A DNA stretch of 60,984 bases. Source: Propionibacteriaceae bacterium (lineage in GTDB: Bacteria > Actinomycetota > Actinomycetes > Propionibacteriales > Propionibacteriaceae). The position numbers and the translations under genes were made by a program. The notes beneath the pieces are model-generated. The model was not told the DNA's origin, ran no database searches, and was given only the letters and a program-made list of their open reading frames with translations. Location: contig JAISJO010000048.1 in NCBI GenBank assembly GCA_031261485.1, forward strand, positions 1 to 60,984. Direction: 5' to 3'. This document shows positions 33,492-41,789 of the stretch, in pieces (position 1 is the stretch's first letter; every line of letters begins with the position of its first letter).

Positions 33492-35453
33492 ATGGCGCGG
33501 ACCACGAAACACAACCACCGCAGAGGCGGACATGGCCGAACCGCCAACGCTCATTCGCCAAACACACCAGGGTCCCGCACCACATCATCTTTGCCCGCCA
33601 CGACTTCTTCGTGGGCCGCCATCGCCGCCATGTGGGTGCTCATTCTCGTCCTCCCGCTGTCATCCTGGACACCCGGCGCCGACCCAGGCACTCCACTTCG
33701 ACTGGTCGTCTTGGGGCTGGGACTCGCCCTCGGCCTCGTCTGTGCCATCAAGAACAATCACCACCTCACACGACTCTCGCCCCCTTTGGCCTGGACCGCA
33801 GTGGCCGGATTGGGTGTTGTGGCGCTCTGTGCCCTTGTCAGCCCCACTCCTCTTCTCGGCCTGCTGGGCCGCTACCCCCGTTATGAAGGCCTGCCGATGT
33901 TGGTCGGCTACTTCTGCGTTGTGCTGCTGGGCGCGTGGTTGTGCGGCCGGGATGCTCCCGCGCGGCGCGGTCATGCTCTCAGCGCCTTGGCCGTTCTTGA
34001 GACTGTCTTAGCTGCCTGGGCGATTGTTGAGACAGTCGCCACCCCGCAGGCTCGCATCACCACACCCTTGGGCAATGCCTCTGACGTGGGGGTGATGTCA
34101 GTGGTCGGGTTTGGGGTCCTGGCCTGGTTCGCCGTGAAAGAACGCGGCTGGTTGTTGTGGACCGGCACATTCGCTTCGGCCATCCTCGTCGGCCTGACTG
34201 CTTCGCGCGGAGCATGGCTCGGGCTGGGACTGGTCGTCGTGGCCATCGTCATCCTCACCGCAGTGCGTCGCCAATGGCGCGCCACGTGGCCAGTCTTCGT
34301 GGCGGGGGTCGCGGGTGTCTTGATCGCGGCTCTTACTCCGCTGGCGCGTTCACGCGGCCTTGGAACCTCTCCCCTGTCGGAACAAACCGTGTCGGGACGT
34401 CTGCTCTTGTGGCGCGAGACTGTGCACCTGTGGCTGGACCATCTCTGGCTGGGCGCTGGGTCGAATCGTTTCGTGGACGGCATCGGCCAGTATCACACCG
34501 CAGAATGGGCGCGCGTTGTCGGCCCGGACAATCCGCCAGACTCTCCTCACAATGTCATCCTCCAAGTGACGGCCTCCTACGGGATACTCGGCCTGGCGGT
34601 GGCGCTTGTTTTCGCCGTCTTTCTCATCCGAACGCTCTGGGTCGCGCGAAACGATGATTGGGCAGTCGCCGCCTTCCTCGCCCTCGTGGGTGCCGCCACA
34701 TGTTACCTCTTCCATTTCACAAGCCTGTGGAATATCACACCCTTGCTCGTGATGGTGGGTGGGGCCTGTTCATTACCGGCTCACTCCCCTATTGCGCACG
34801 CCGACCCGGACCATCAACCAAGCAAAGACCGGGCTGCCGAGTCCGCACCACGCCCCTGGGCGCAACTGGGTTGGCTCTGCGTGTGCGGAGTGAGCGCTCT
34901 GCTCGGGTTAGGTCTCGGCATCCAATCCATGACCGCCGAAACACTCCTGGCGACGTCCTTATCTCAGTTGACGGCCGGAAACGAAACAGGCCTGTCCACA
35001 ATCCAACAGGCGACACTCGCCAAGCCACAGGACCCAGACTTGGCCTGGCGAGCAGGGCACGCACTGACGGTCCTGTCTGGGGCTGGTCTGGCACCTCCTG
35101 AAGCGGCCGTCACCATGCTGACCGACGCCTGCGACGGACTGCCTGGCTCAGTCGAATGCCTAAACGACCTCGCCCTCGCCCATCTCTACGCAGGTGACCC
35201 GTCGAACGCCCAGTCCTTGCTCCATGAGGCTCGCGCCCTCGACCCTGTCAACATCACTACTTTGCTGTTGCTTGGGTCCGCCCGTGATGGTTTGGGGGAT
35301 CCAGAAGGGGCAGAGCAAGCGTTCCTCGAAGCCGCCAACCTGCGCCCGTCGTCGCCCGACCCGTGGAGCAACTTGGCGCTGCTCTATACAAAGCAAGGAC
35401 GAACCGCAGACGCGCAAGCCGCCCAAGCCACAGCCGACGAACTGTCCGGCTGA
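33492..35453 (+). CDS. Wzy/O-antigen-ligase-type membrane polymerase with C-terminal TPR region
   Basis: 653 residues. A basic, hydrophilic N-terminus of about 40 residues precedes ten or more hydrophobic segments (about 42-475). The loop before the PF04932-type core contains GRLLLWRETVHLWLDHLWLGAGSNRF and PHNVILQVTASYG, which are typical of O-antigen ligases and Wzy-like polymerases. The last about 170 residues form TPR-like helices (YAGDPSNAQSLLHEA, DPEGAEQAFLEAANL). It would polymerise or transfer lipid-linked oligosaccharide outside the membrane. No Shine-Dalgarno precedes ATG 33492, so leaderless translation or a later start (for example Met47) is possible. It converges on the initiating sugar transferase gene and is divergent from the SLH gene at 33322. 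Confidence 0.82.
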   Translation: MARTTKHNHRRGGHGRTANAHSPNTPGSRTTSSLPATTSSWAAIAAMWVLILVLPLSSWTPGADPGTPLRLVVLGLGLALGLVCAIKNNHHLTRLSPPLAWTAVAGLGVVALCALVSPTPLLGLLGRYPRYEGLPMLVGYFCVVLLGAWLCGRDAPARRGHALSALAVLETVLAAWAIVETVATPQARITTPLGNASDVGVMSVVGFGVLAWFAVKERGWLLWTGTFASAILVGLTASRGAWLGLGLVVVAIVILTAVRRQWRATWPVFVAGVAGVLIAALTPLARSRGLGTSPLSEQTVSGRLLLWRETVHLWLDHLWLGAGSNRFVDGIGQYHTAEWARVVGPDNPPDSPHNVILQVTASYGILGLAVALVFAVFLIRTLWVARNDDWAVAAFLALVGAATCYLFHFTSLWNITPLLVMVGGACSLPAHSPIAHADPDHQPSKDRAAESAPRPWAQLGWLCVCGVSALLGLGLGIQSMTAETLLATSLSQLTAGNETGLSTIQQATLAKPQDPDLAWRAGHALTVLSGAGLAPPEAAVTMLTDACDGLPGSVECLNDLALAHLYAGDPSNAQSLLHEARALDPVNITTLLLLGSARDGLGDPEGAEQAFLEAANLRPSSPDPWSNLALLYTKQGRTADAQAAQATADELSG

Positions 35454-35500
35454 GGGGCAACGCTAGTCATTGACCAAATTCTCTGTCGCAAATCAGATGG

Positions 35501-35522
35501 ATTCTGCGACTTCGCGCAGAAT
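35501..35522. repeat. Dispersed palindrome, copy 1 (bidirectional terminator candidate)
   Basis: Perfect 8-bp arms ATTCTGCG and CGCAGAAT flank ACTTCG. It is followed by TGACGA, which gives the extended word CGCAGAATGACG. It lies between convergent genes ending at 35453 and 35597. Sister copies lie at 48532-48553 (inverted) and 48571-48592, also between convergent genes. Confidence 0.75.
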
Positions 35523-35596
35523 GACGATAGTCGCAAATCGGCCTTCCCTGGGGGAAAACGAGCTCGAATCTCGGCACTTTCGCGGTGATGGTAACG

Positions 35597-37183
35597 CTAG
35601 TACGCGCCCCTGCGCCTGAAGACCGCCCGCACAGTCCGCAGAACAATCATGGCGTCGAGCATCACCGACCAGTTCTCCACATAGTACAAGTCCAAACGAA
35701 TGCTGTCTTCCCAACCTAGGTCCGCGCGACCGTTGATCTGCCACAAACCCGTCAAACCGGGCTTGACGAGGAGTTTGCGACGCTCACGCTCGGAGTACTC
35801 GGAAACCTCCCGCAGCAAGGGCGGGCGGGGACCCACGAACGACATGTGATTGACCACGATATTCATCAACTGGGGAAGTTCGTCGATGCTGGAACGGCGC
35901 AGGAACCTTCCGACCCGGGTGATCCTCGGATCGTCCTTCATCTTGAACATCTTCTTCGTCGCAGATTCGTTGGCCAACTTCTGCCATTGGGCGTCAGCAC
36001 CCTCGACCATGGACCGGAACTTGAACATCCTGAAGGGCTTGCCGTACAACCCCACGCGCGGCTGCATGAAGAACACCGGCCCGGGCGAATCCACCTTGAT
36101 TGCTAGCGCGATGATGAGGAAGAACGGGATCAGGACGAGAAGTGCGAGCAGAGACGCCGCGAGGTCGACGACGCGCTTCGCCACGCGGGTCCCCCAGCCG
36201 AACTGCGGGTACTCGGCGTACACCAGAGGCAACCCCGACATTCGGCGCATATGTATGCGTGCTCCGACCAAGTCGATGACCGACGGCACAAGAATGAGCG
36301 TCATCGCCCGACTCTGGAGCTCCCACCCGAATTGCCGCAAGGATTCAGGATTGTTCGGCCCGCCGCCTGTGTAAATGACGGTGTCAGCCTTGAACTGGTC
36401 GACTGAACTCATCAGGGTCCCGGAAACCGGGACCTGCATGACTCCCTCACGAGTCTCCTGTGGTTGCGCCCCTGGTGTGAGCGTGACGACACCGACAACA
36501 GTGAGCCCCATGGACGGATGATCCATAATCTCTTTGCAGATGTCCTTGAACGTGCCATCGAACCCCACGAGGACCACGCGATGCAAGTCCTGGCCAGCGG
36601 CGCGACGGTGTGTGAGGTCTTTCCGCCAAAGCCAACGCGCTATGAGCAACGCCAGCATCCCTGCGGGCAAGGCGATGAAGACGTACAAGCGCGCCGGTTC
36701 GATACGGAAGACCAGGCTGACAAGGGCGAGAATACCGAAAAACATGAACGTTGACTTGGCGACTCGTTCGTATTCCGCACTGCCGATTCCCAGGGCTTCA
36801 GGATGCCTCGTACGCGCAACAGACAAGGTTATCAGCCATGCCACGATGATGGCGGCCGACGCCCAGTAATAGCTCACCTGGAAGACAACGTCCCCATAAG
36901 GCTCTATGCGCAAAGTGTGGTTCTCAAACCCAAACCGGACGAACTGGGCGAAGAAAACAAAGACCGTGACGATCACAGCATCCGAGACCATGAGCACGCG
37001 CGCGTACGCTCTCTGCCACCCGATGACCTTGGCGACCGGCGATGACGAACTCAACTCCAGGCTGCCTCCCCAGGCGGCCCCGAGAGGCACTCTCACCGAT
37101 GTCTCATCGTCCGAACCGCCCGAAGATTGCGGATCAGCGAACGGAAAGACCGCGTGAATCCATCCCCTCGGCTTCAGTCCCAT
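35597..37183 (-). CDS. Undecaprenyl-phosphate sugar phosphotransferase (initiating transferase)
   Basis: 528 residues. The N-terminal half has about five membrane segments (about 60-175) and a CoA-binding-like Rossmann region (LHRVVLVGFDGTF), as in WbaP/CpsE-type enzymes. The C-terminal about 200 residues form the PF02397 catalytic core: a membrane segment after AKRVVDL, KVDSPGPVFFMQPRVG, FKFRSMVEGAD, DPRITRVGRFLRRSSIDELPQ as separate blocks, SFVGPRPPL and KPGLTGLWQINGR. All hallmark residues are intact. It would add the first sugar phosphate to undecaprenyl phosphate to start the repeat unit that the flippases and the Wzy-like protein handle. The sugar is not decided. No clear ribosome site precedes ATG 37183. 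Confidence 0.92.
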   Translation of the reverse strand: MGLKPRGWIHAVFPFADPQSSGGSDDETSVRVPLGAAWGGSLELSSSSPVAKVIGWQRAYARVLMVSDAVIVTVFVFFAQFVRFGFENHTLRIEPYGDVVFQVSYYWASAAIIVAWLITLSVARTRHPEALGIGSAEYERVAKSTFMFFGILALVSLVFRIEPARLYVFIALPAGMLALLIARWLWRKDLTHRRAAGQDLHRVVLVGFDGTFKDICKEIMDHPSMGLTVVGVVTLTPGAQPQETREGVMQVPVSGTLMSSVDQFKADTVIYTGGGPNNPESLRQFGWELQSRAMTLILVPSVIDLVGARIHMRRMSGLPLVYAEYPQFGWGTRVAKRVVDLAASLLALLVLIPFFLIIALAIKVDSPGPVFFMQPRVGLYGKPFRMFKFRSMVEGADAQWQKLANESATKKMFKMKDDPRITRVGRFLRRSSIDELPQLMNIVVNHMSFVGPRPPLLREVSEYSERERRKLLVKPGLTGLWQINGRADLGWEDSIRLDLYYVENWSVMLDAMIVLRTVRAVFRRRGAY

Positions 37184-37221
37184 GCGAGCAGTTTAGCGCT
37201 CACAGCTTTGCCCCGCGTATC

Positions 37222-37394
37222 TCACGAAGCAGCCAACACCTCGTCAATCGCTGCCTTCGCCGCATCGACGGTGGCTTGGTCGGGAATCATCACGTACAAG
37301 TTCTGTCCGGGATAGGTGTATGTCGGCAGCATGAAGGTTGGAAACTCGCCGTTGACCCAGTTCAGAAGCGGCCGACACCGCGCCCAAGCCGCAG
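37222..37394 (-). pseudogene. Broken 3' fragment of an LCP (LytR-CpsA-Psr) gene
   Basis: Bases 37221-37332 match 39131-39242, the 3' end of the intact LCP gene, with only about three differences, including the codons for YPGQNLYVMIPDQ and the stop region (TGA at 37224-37222). Bases 37331-37394 match 39336-39400 more loosely (roughly three-quarters). The intervening 93 bases of the intact gene are missing and the junction shifts the frame. There is no start. The fragment ends exactly at the stop codon of the AlbA_2-type gene. It is a relic of a second LCP gene or of an insertion that duplicated the 3' end. Confidence 0.85.
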
Positions 37395-38891
37395 CTATGA
37401 CTCAGGCTTCGGCGACCCCGCTCCAAAGGACAGCCAGTACCGTCGATTGCGGGTTTCATCTCCTGCCTGAACGAGGCCTGTGTCAGACATTTTCTCGAGT
37501 GCATATCGCACTTGCCGAGTGGTCAGACCCGTCGCGGAGGACAACTCGGGCACGGTGGACCCGCCGGACCTGCGAAGCTCATCGGCTAGGAGAGCAAGGG
37601 AACCATTTGACTGATTGGTGTTGCCGCCATCATCGGCCGCGGCCCACTGTGGCTCTGGCTCAGACTTGATGACGGCAGTGAATGCGATGCCTGAGTCGTG
37701 GAACTCCGGCTCGGGCAGACCAGCGCGCGATAACTCCTGACGGATGATGGGAATTCCGGATCCCAGGCGCTCAATCACTCTGTGGCCTCCCCGGTCGCTG
37801 GCATGCAGGAGGATGCTGGCCAACTGGCCATTACGAAGTCTGGAGTCGGTGTTGCCAAGCGATGCGACACTGAGATCGAACAGTCCACCTGGGTTGGAGA
37901 TTCGCAGAACGCCCGGCTCAAGGATAAGACTGACATAGCGATCCAGGGCATAGGGGCCCAGATCACGGTGGATGAGCGCGTTGGCGACGAGTTCCCTCAC
38001 CGCCCTCAATGGAAAGGTCGGCTGGTCGACAATCTTGCCCGTCTTCCCAATTTCTTTCACGCCTGTGGGTGTCATCCGCGCCACCCAGTCAATCGCATCA
38101 TCGAGCATGGCAGGGATAGGTCCCTCAAGCACTGCAGTATCGACGAGGCGAGCGCCTGGCGTTCGGCGCGGCCCCGTCCAAGCGCTCGCCTGAATCGCGA
38201 CATTGGGTAGGAATTGCTGCGGGTAGATGCCCAGCGACAGAAGTCCGGCCATCGTTGGACGCCCCTCTGCGCTCAGAACTCCCGTGTGACGCAGTATCTT
38301 CTCGTCTGGCCAACCAGAGAATACCGATGACTGACGGCGACGCTGCCTCGCGAACTGCGCGCAAGCGTCAGGATCAAGGTCTTGCTGCGTTGCTGCCTCG
38401 ACGACTCGCTGGTCGAAAGCTGACGGACCCCGCGACGCCACGAAGGCTTGTTCTTCCATCTCTGACAATGGGTACGTGCCGTCGTATTGTCGAATGTACG
38501 CTCGCTTGTCGGCCCTGACTCGCACAGGCTTGGACGTTCGGTCGGCCTCCAGAACGCTGAACACGACAACAGTCTTGCCTTCGACTGTGGCGAGGGCGGA
38601 AGTCAGTTGGACGGGAGGGTCGAGAGCCGAGCGTGCGATCTGCGACACACCTTGTTGAGCCAGAGCGGCATCGTAAACATCCGTGGGAGCGAACCGATTC
38701 ATCTCATCGATGCCAAGAATGAGGGTGCCTCCACCAGGGCGATTCGCGAAAGCGGACAATATCTGGGCAAGATTGCTCGGCAAACCGTGCGCTGCCGACT
38801 TGACCTCCACAGATTCCGTGTCACTGCCTTCCCGGCGCAGTTTCTCAAGAGTCTCTGCAATATCTATCGTGACATCCATAGTGACATTCAT
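37395..38891 (-). CDS. AlbA_2 (Schlafen-type) DNA-binding protein with GHKL-like ATPase region
   Basis: 498 residues. Residues about 20-140 form the AlbA_2 domain (VEVKSAAHGLPSN, FANRPGGGTLILGIDE, AYIRQYDGTYPLSE). The middle contains the HATPase-type block typical of the RecG-like/AlbA_2 family (RAVRELVANALIHRDLG, ISNPGGLFDLS, IERLGSGIPIIRQE). The end is a winged-helix-like region (STVPELSSATGLTTRQVRYALEKM). Such proteins are usually transcription regulators or parts of mobile or defence modules; their targets are mostly unknown. ATG 38891 lies inside a 12-bp repeat array and has no ribosome site; ATG 38879 is an alternative start. It is unrelated to the wall genes around it and sits between an intact LCP gene and an LCP 3' fragment, so it is probably an insertion. 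Confidence 0.82.
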   Translation of the reverse strand: MNVTMDVTIDIAETLEKLRREGSDTESVEVKSAAHGLPSNLAQILSAFANRPGGGTLILGIDEMNRFAPTDVYDAALAQQGVSQIARSALDPPVQLTSALATVEGKTVVVFSVLEADRTSKPVRVRADKRAYIRQYDGTYPLSEMEEQAFVASRGPSAFDQRVVEAATQQDLDPDACAQFARQRRRQSSVFSGWPDEKILRHTGVLSAEGRPTMAGLLSLGIYPQQFLPNVAIQASAWTGPRRTPGARLVDTAVLEGPIPAMLDDAIDWVARMTPTGVKEIGKTGKIVDQPTFPLRAVRELVANALIHRDLGPYALDRYVSLILEPGVLRISNPGGLFDLSVASLGNTDSRLRNGQLASILLHASDRGGHRVIERLGSGIPIIRQELSRAGLPEPEFHDSGIAFTAVIKSEPEPQWAAADDGGNTNQSNGSLALLADELRRSGGSTVPELSSATGLTTRQVRYALEKMSDTGLVQAGDETRNRRYWLSFGAGSPKPES

Positions 38892-39001
38892 GATGACATT
38901 GTAACTGAAATGTCACCATGCGTCTTCCATAGTGACATCCATAGTCACATCATGGTCGAAATGTCACCATGAGACTTCTATCGTTGCACTCATAGTGACA
39001 T
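38870..39001. promoter_or_regulatory. Cluster of TGACAT half-sites, probable operator array
   Basis: TGACAT occurs at 38870, 38882, 38894, 38933 and 38996, and its complement ATGTCA at 38910 and 38961: seven copies in 132 bp. The first three are spaced exactly 12 bp and run into the start of the AlbA_2-type gene. Two pairs form inverted repeats with 7-base arms ATGTCAC and GTGACAT (38910-38938 and 38961-39001). The stretch after each ATGTCAC is itself repeated (CATGNGNCTTC). The placement over the promoter and start suggests autoregulation. Confidence 0.65.
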
Positions 39002-39131
39002 TGAGAGCAAGATTGGTGGCACTGTCGCCAAGAGAGGCCTCACTATCTCTTGTACATGTGAATGTATGTGAAGCGGCAGCCTTGTATGTCTGGCGCACCG
39101 CACTACGGCTTAGGTCAATGCCGCGTGTATC

Positions 39132-40742
39132 TCACGTGGCAGCCAACACCTCGTCAATCGCTGCCTTCGCCGCATCGACGGTGGCTTGGTCGGGAATCAT
39201 CACGTACAAGTTCTGTCCGGGATAGGTGTAGGTCGGCAGCATCGCGCCTGTCCCATCGACCGAGATCGATGTGATGTCCCACTTCGTGTTCTTGGCCAGC
39301 ATGAGCTTCACTTGCGCGGAAATCTCGTCCTGCGGCATGGAGGTTTGGAACGCGCCGTTGATCGAGTTTAGAAGTTGCTGATACCGCGCCAGAAGCGCAG
39401 GGCTACTGATCTTGTCAACAATCGCCTCGATGACCGCCTCCTGGTTCTTCCCTCGTTGGCGGTCGCCCGACGCGAAAGAGTACCTCTCCCGCGAGAAACC
39501 CAGAGCCTGGTCGCCATTCATGTGGTTCATGCCCTGTTGGAAGTAATAACCTCCGTGCCGCGATGTGAAGGAATACTCAGAGTAGACATCCACCCCTCCC
39601 AGAGCATTCACAATCGTCACCAGTGAAGTGAAGTTGGCCCGCAGGTAGTAGTTGATGTCCACATCGAATAGATCTTCCAAAGTCCTGGTCGACACGTCGA
39701 TGCCGTAGACGCCCGCGTGCGTGAGCTTGTCTTTGAGGCCGGGCCTGTCATGGAGTTGGACGAAGAAGTCGCGGGGGGTGTTGACCAGAAGTATCTTCCC
39801 GGTCTTGGGGTTGACGACCACGAGGATATTGACGTCGGACCGCGCACGAGACGCTATGGGGCCAGCGACATCGATACCTGAAATGTAAACGACGAAGGGT
39901 GTGTCGGGCCCGGCCAGGCTTCCATGACTCGGAGTCGCCGTAGGATCAGGCGACTTTGTCGGCGCCGTGACATCCACAGAGAAGGACGCGATGATCTTGA
40001 CTTTGTCGTACGTGTCCGGGGCCGCCTCTTCAAGAATCTGAAGGTACGTGTCCTGCACGAGACCGCCCTTGGTCTCGCCCTTGACAACCGAATCCACGAC
40101 CGCGGCTTGGCCCGAAACTGGCACAATGACCAAGGCCACCATCTCTGCCGCTTTCTGGGACGCCTGTCCATAGAGTGGGTCCGTCGCGTCGGCCGGCACC
40201 TGCGCCCCGATGAAAGCGGCAAGGTCATCCGGGCCCTCTTTGAGCCCAATCAGGTCATATTGCACACTCTCGCCGGTGGGGGCCATCTCCTCGATCACGG
40301 TGGTGTAATCGGAGGCTACTTTGACCACAGCGAGATTGGCGAGAATCATGACCACAGTCAGGCCCATCGACACGGCATAACGCGCCTTGTGGCCCACGCG
40401 ATTCGTGGTCAAAAGAAGCACAGCCGCGCCTGTCCCCAGCAAGGCGTCCAGAATGATGATTGGCCAGAAATACTTGGCGGGAAGAATGCCAATGAGAGCC
40501 AGCATGACCCACGCGACGATCATGGTGACGGCCATGAGACCACACACCACGATGGCGACGATCTGACGAGGCCAAGGCCGGTCAAGGCCCGGCGCGGATC
40601 TTTGCGGAGAAGCTGGTTTCAGCGGCTTCGCACCACCCTCGGCCGCCCTCGCAGCATCATCACCGTGGCCCACATTAGCCGCATGCGTATCGTTCGTCGT
40701 TCCTTCTCGGAACCACCCTTCGGGCAATATGGGATCGTCCAC
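39132..40742 (-). CDS. LytR-CpsA-Psr (LCP) family wall-polymer ligase
   Basis: 536 residues from GTG 40742, with AGGAGG 6 bases upstream. A cytosolic, charged N-terminus of about 55 residues is followed by three membrane segments (about 58-140), then an extracellular accessory region and the LCP domain (about 295-450). LCP hallmarks are RSDVNILVVVNPKTGKI, NTPRDFF, KLTHAGVYG, YYLRANFTSLV, and the late ALGFSRERY and DRQRGKNQ blocks. LCP enzymes move undecaprenyl-linked glycopolymers onto peptidoglycan. With the initiating transferase and the flippases in this window, it would complete attachment of the polymer. Its 3' end is copied in broken form at 37222-37394. Confidence 0.92.
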   Translation of the reverse strand: MDDPILPEGWFREGTTNDTHAANVGHGDDAARAAEGGAKPLKPASPQRSAPGLDRPWPRQIVAIVVCGLMAVTMIVAWVMLALIGILPAKYFWPIIILDALLGTGAAVLLLTTNRVGHKARYAVSMGLTVVMILANLAVVKVASDYTTVIEEMAPTGESVQYDLIGLKEGPDDLAAFIGAQVPADATDPLYGQASQKAAEMVALVIVPVSGQAAVVDSVVKGETKGGLVQDTYLQILEEAAPDTYDKVKIIASFSVDVTAPTKSPDPTATPSHGSLAGPDTPFVVYISGIDVAGPIASRARSDVNILVVVNPKTGKILLVNTPRDFFVQLHDRPGLKDKLTHAGVYGIDVSTRTLEDLFDVDINYYLRANFTSLVTIVNALGGVDVYSEYSFTSRHGGYYFQQGMNHMNGDQALGFSRERYSFASGDRQRGKNQEAVIEAIVDKISSPALLARYQQLLNSINGAFQTSMPQDEISAQVKLMLAKNTKWDITSISVDGTGAMLPTYTYPGQNLYVMIPDQATVDAAKAAIDEVLAAT

Positions 40743-41043
40743 AGCTAGCCTCCTTCGCGGTGCAATCTTATCTCACCGGCAGAAGCAGCAGCATTGCTGC
40801 GACGAGAATCATGGTTGGTGGCAAGCGCACCGACTGGCACATCAACATCCGATTGGCACTGAAGATTAGTGATGGCGGCGGCTTGGGGATGCCGCCGCCA
40901 TCGGGGGGTGGAACCTAGCGGAGCTAGGTGAGCCGGAGATACGGGGGAAATCCCGGCTGCTTATTCACACTTGGTATTCATGTTATCACAACCAATTCCA
41001 GAAAGGAAGCACGGAATGTCGGGTGTGTCATGGAATTTTTGGG
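40743..41043. other. Structured intergenic region with three hairpins
   Basis: This 301-bp gap between two minus-strand genes holds the LCP promoter region (a possible -10 TAAGAT on the minus strand near 40768) and, next to the DUF937 gene end, three consecutive potential hairpins at 40871-40902, 40914-40928 and 40931-40959. No reading frame here is supported. A known riboswitch class was not recognised. Confidence 0.5.
40871..40902. terminator. GC-rich 12-bp hairpin after DUF937 gene
   Basis: Perfect arms GATGGCGGCGGC and GCCGCCGCCATC around the loop TTGGGGAT. It lies about 140 bp past the stop of the DUF937 gene on the minus strand. There is no T-tract on either side, so it may be a factor-dependent terminator or an RNA-stability element. 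A second perfect stem-loop (CCTAGC-GGA-GCTAGG, 40914-40928) is adjacent. Confidence 0.45.
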
Positions 41044-41655
41044 TCAGAAAATCGAGTCGAGCAAACCGCCCAGGATGCCGCCTGAGGACGCTTGCGCTTG
41101 GGAGGTTTTCGTTTGGTCGCCGCCCAGCGCCTCGCCGAGCAAACCGCCGAGTATGCCGGACAATGCCCCACCAGAGGCTTGCTGAGTACCGCCGCCCAGC
41201 AAGCCACCCAGGACAGAGCCCAAGTCGCTCGTGGTCGTCGGTGTCTTACCTTTGAAGAATTGAGTCGCCAAATAGGCGATGACCACAGGCGCGAGGATAG
41301 GGAGGAGTTTCTGAAGAAGAGACTGGTCTGTCCCGGTCTTGGCAGCCACAGCGGCGGCAGCCTTCGTCGGGTCTGCCCCCAAGGCGTGCTTGACAATCTC
41401 GGCGCCATCCTTGGTGTCAATGTCGTCGAGGTTTACCCCTGCCGAGGCAAAGGATTGTCCAGATGTGAGGTGCTGTAGTAAGGCGCCTGCGAGAGCTTCT
41501 TCCCCTTTTGAGTCGGTCGCATTCGAAGTCAACCCAGCCAGCAAAGATGTGATGGCCTGTGTCGACGCCGTCTTGGTGTCTTTCTTTGACGCGCCAAGTT
41601 GCTGTGCGAGTTGATCGATCGGAACCTGCTTGAGAATGTCAGTGATCGCAGTCAT
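41044..41655 (-). CDS. DUF937 family protein
   Basis: 203 residues from ATG 41655, chosen because GAAGGA lies 4 bases upstream; the frame stays open to 41757 but without a better site. The helical N-terminal about 150 residues (MTAITDILKQVPIDQLAQQL, ALLQHL, LLQKLLPILAPVVIAYL) fit the DUF937 family, also seen near YidB-like proteins. The C-terminus is Gly/Leu/Ser/Gln-rich with repeated LGGLLG and ILGGLL words, low in complexity and probably flexible. No signal peptide. Function of the family is unknown. It is divergent from galE. Confidence 0.75.
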   Translation of the reverse strand: MTAITDILKQVPIDQLAQQLGASKKDTKTASTQAITSLLAGLTSNATDSKGEEALAGALLQHLTSGQSFASAGVNLDDIDTKDGAEIVKHALGADPTKAAAAVAAKTGTDQSLLQKLLPILAPVVIAYLATQFFKGKTPTTTSDLGSVLGGLLGGGTQQASGGALSGILGGLLGEALGGDQTKTSQAQASSGGILGGLLDSIF

Positions 41656-41789
41656 ATTGTCCTTCCCGCCCTTGAGGCGCTCCATGGTGACAGACACAAG
41701 TTTCCTCTTTCCTGCGCTTTGGTGCAAACGAAAACAGCCAATTTGGCGACTCGGCACCCATTGAGCCAGGCAACGGATAGGCTTGGGTC

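Noticed and set aside
37395..39130. Interval called as an insertion sequence or integrative element
   Set aside because: No transposase, integrase or terminal inverted repeats are present; only the flanking duplication suggests mobility, so it is reported as a finding, not as a mobile element.
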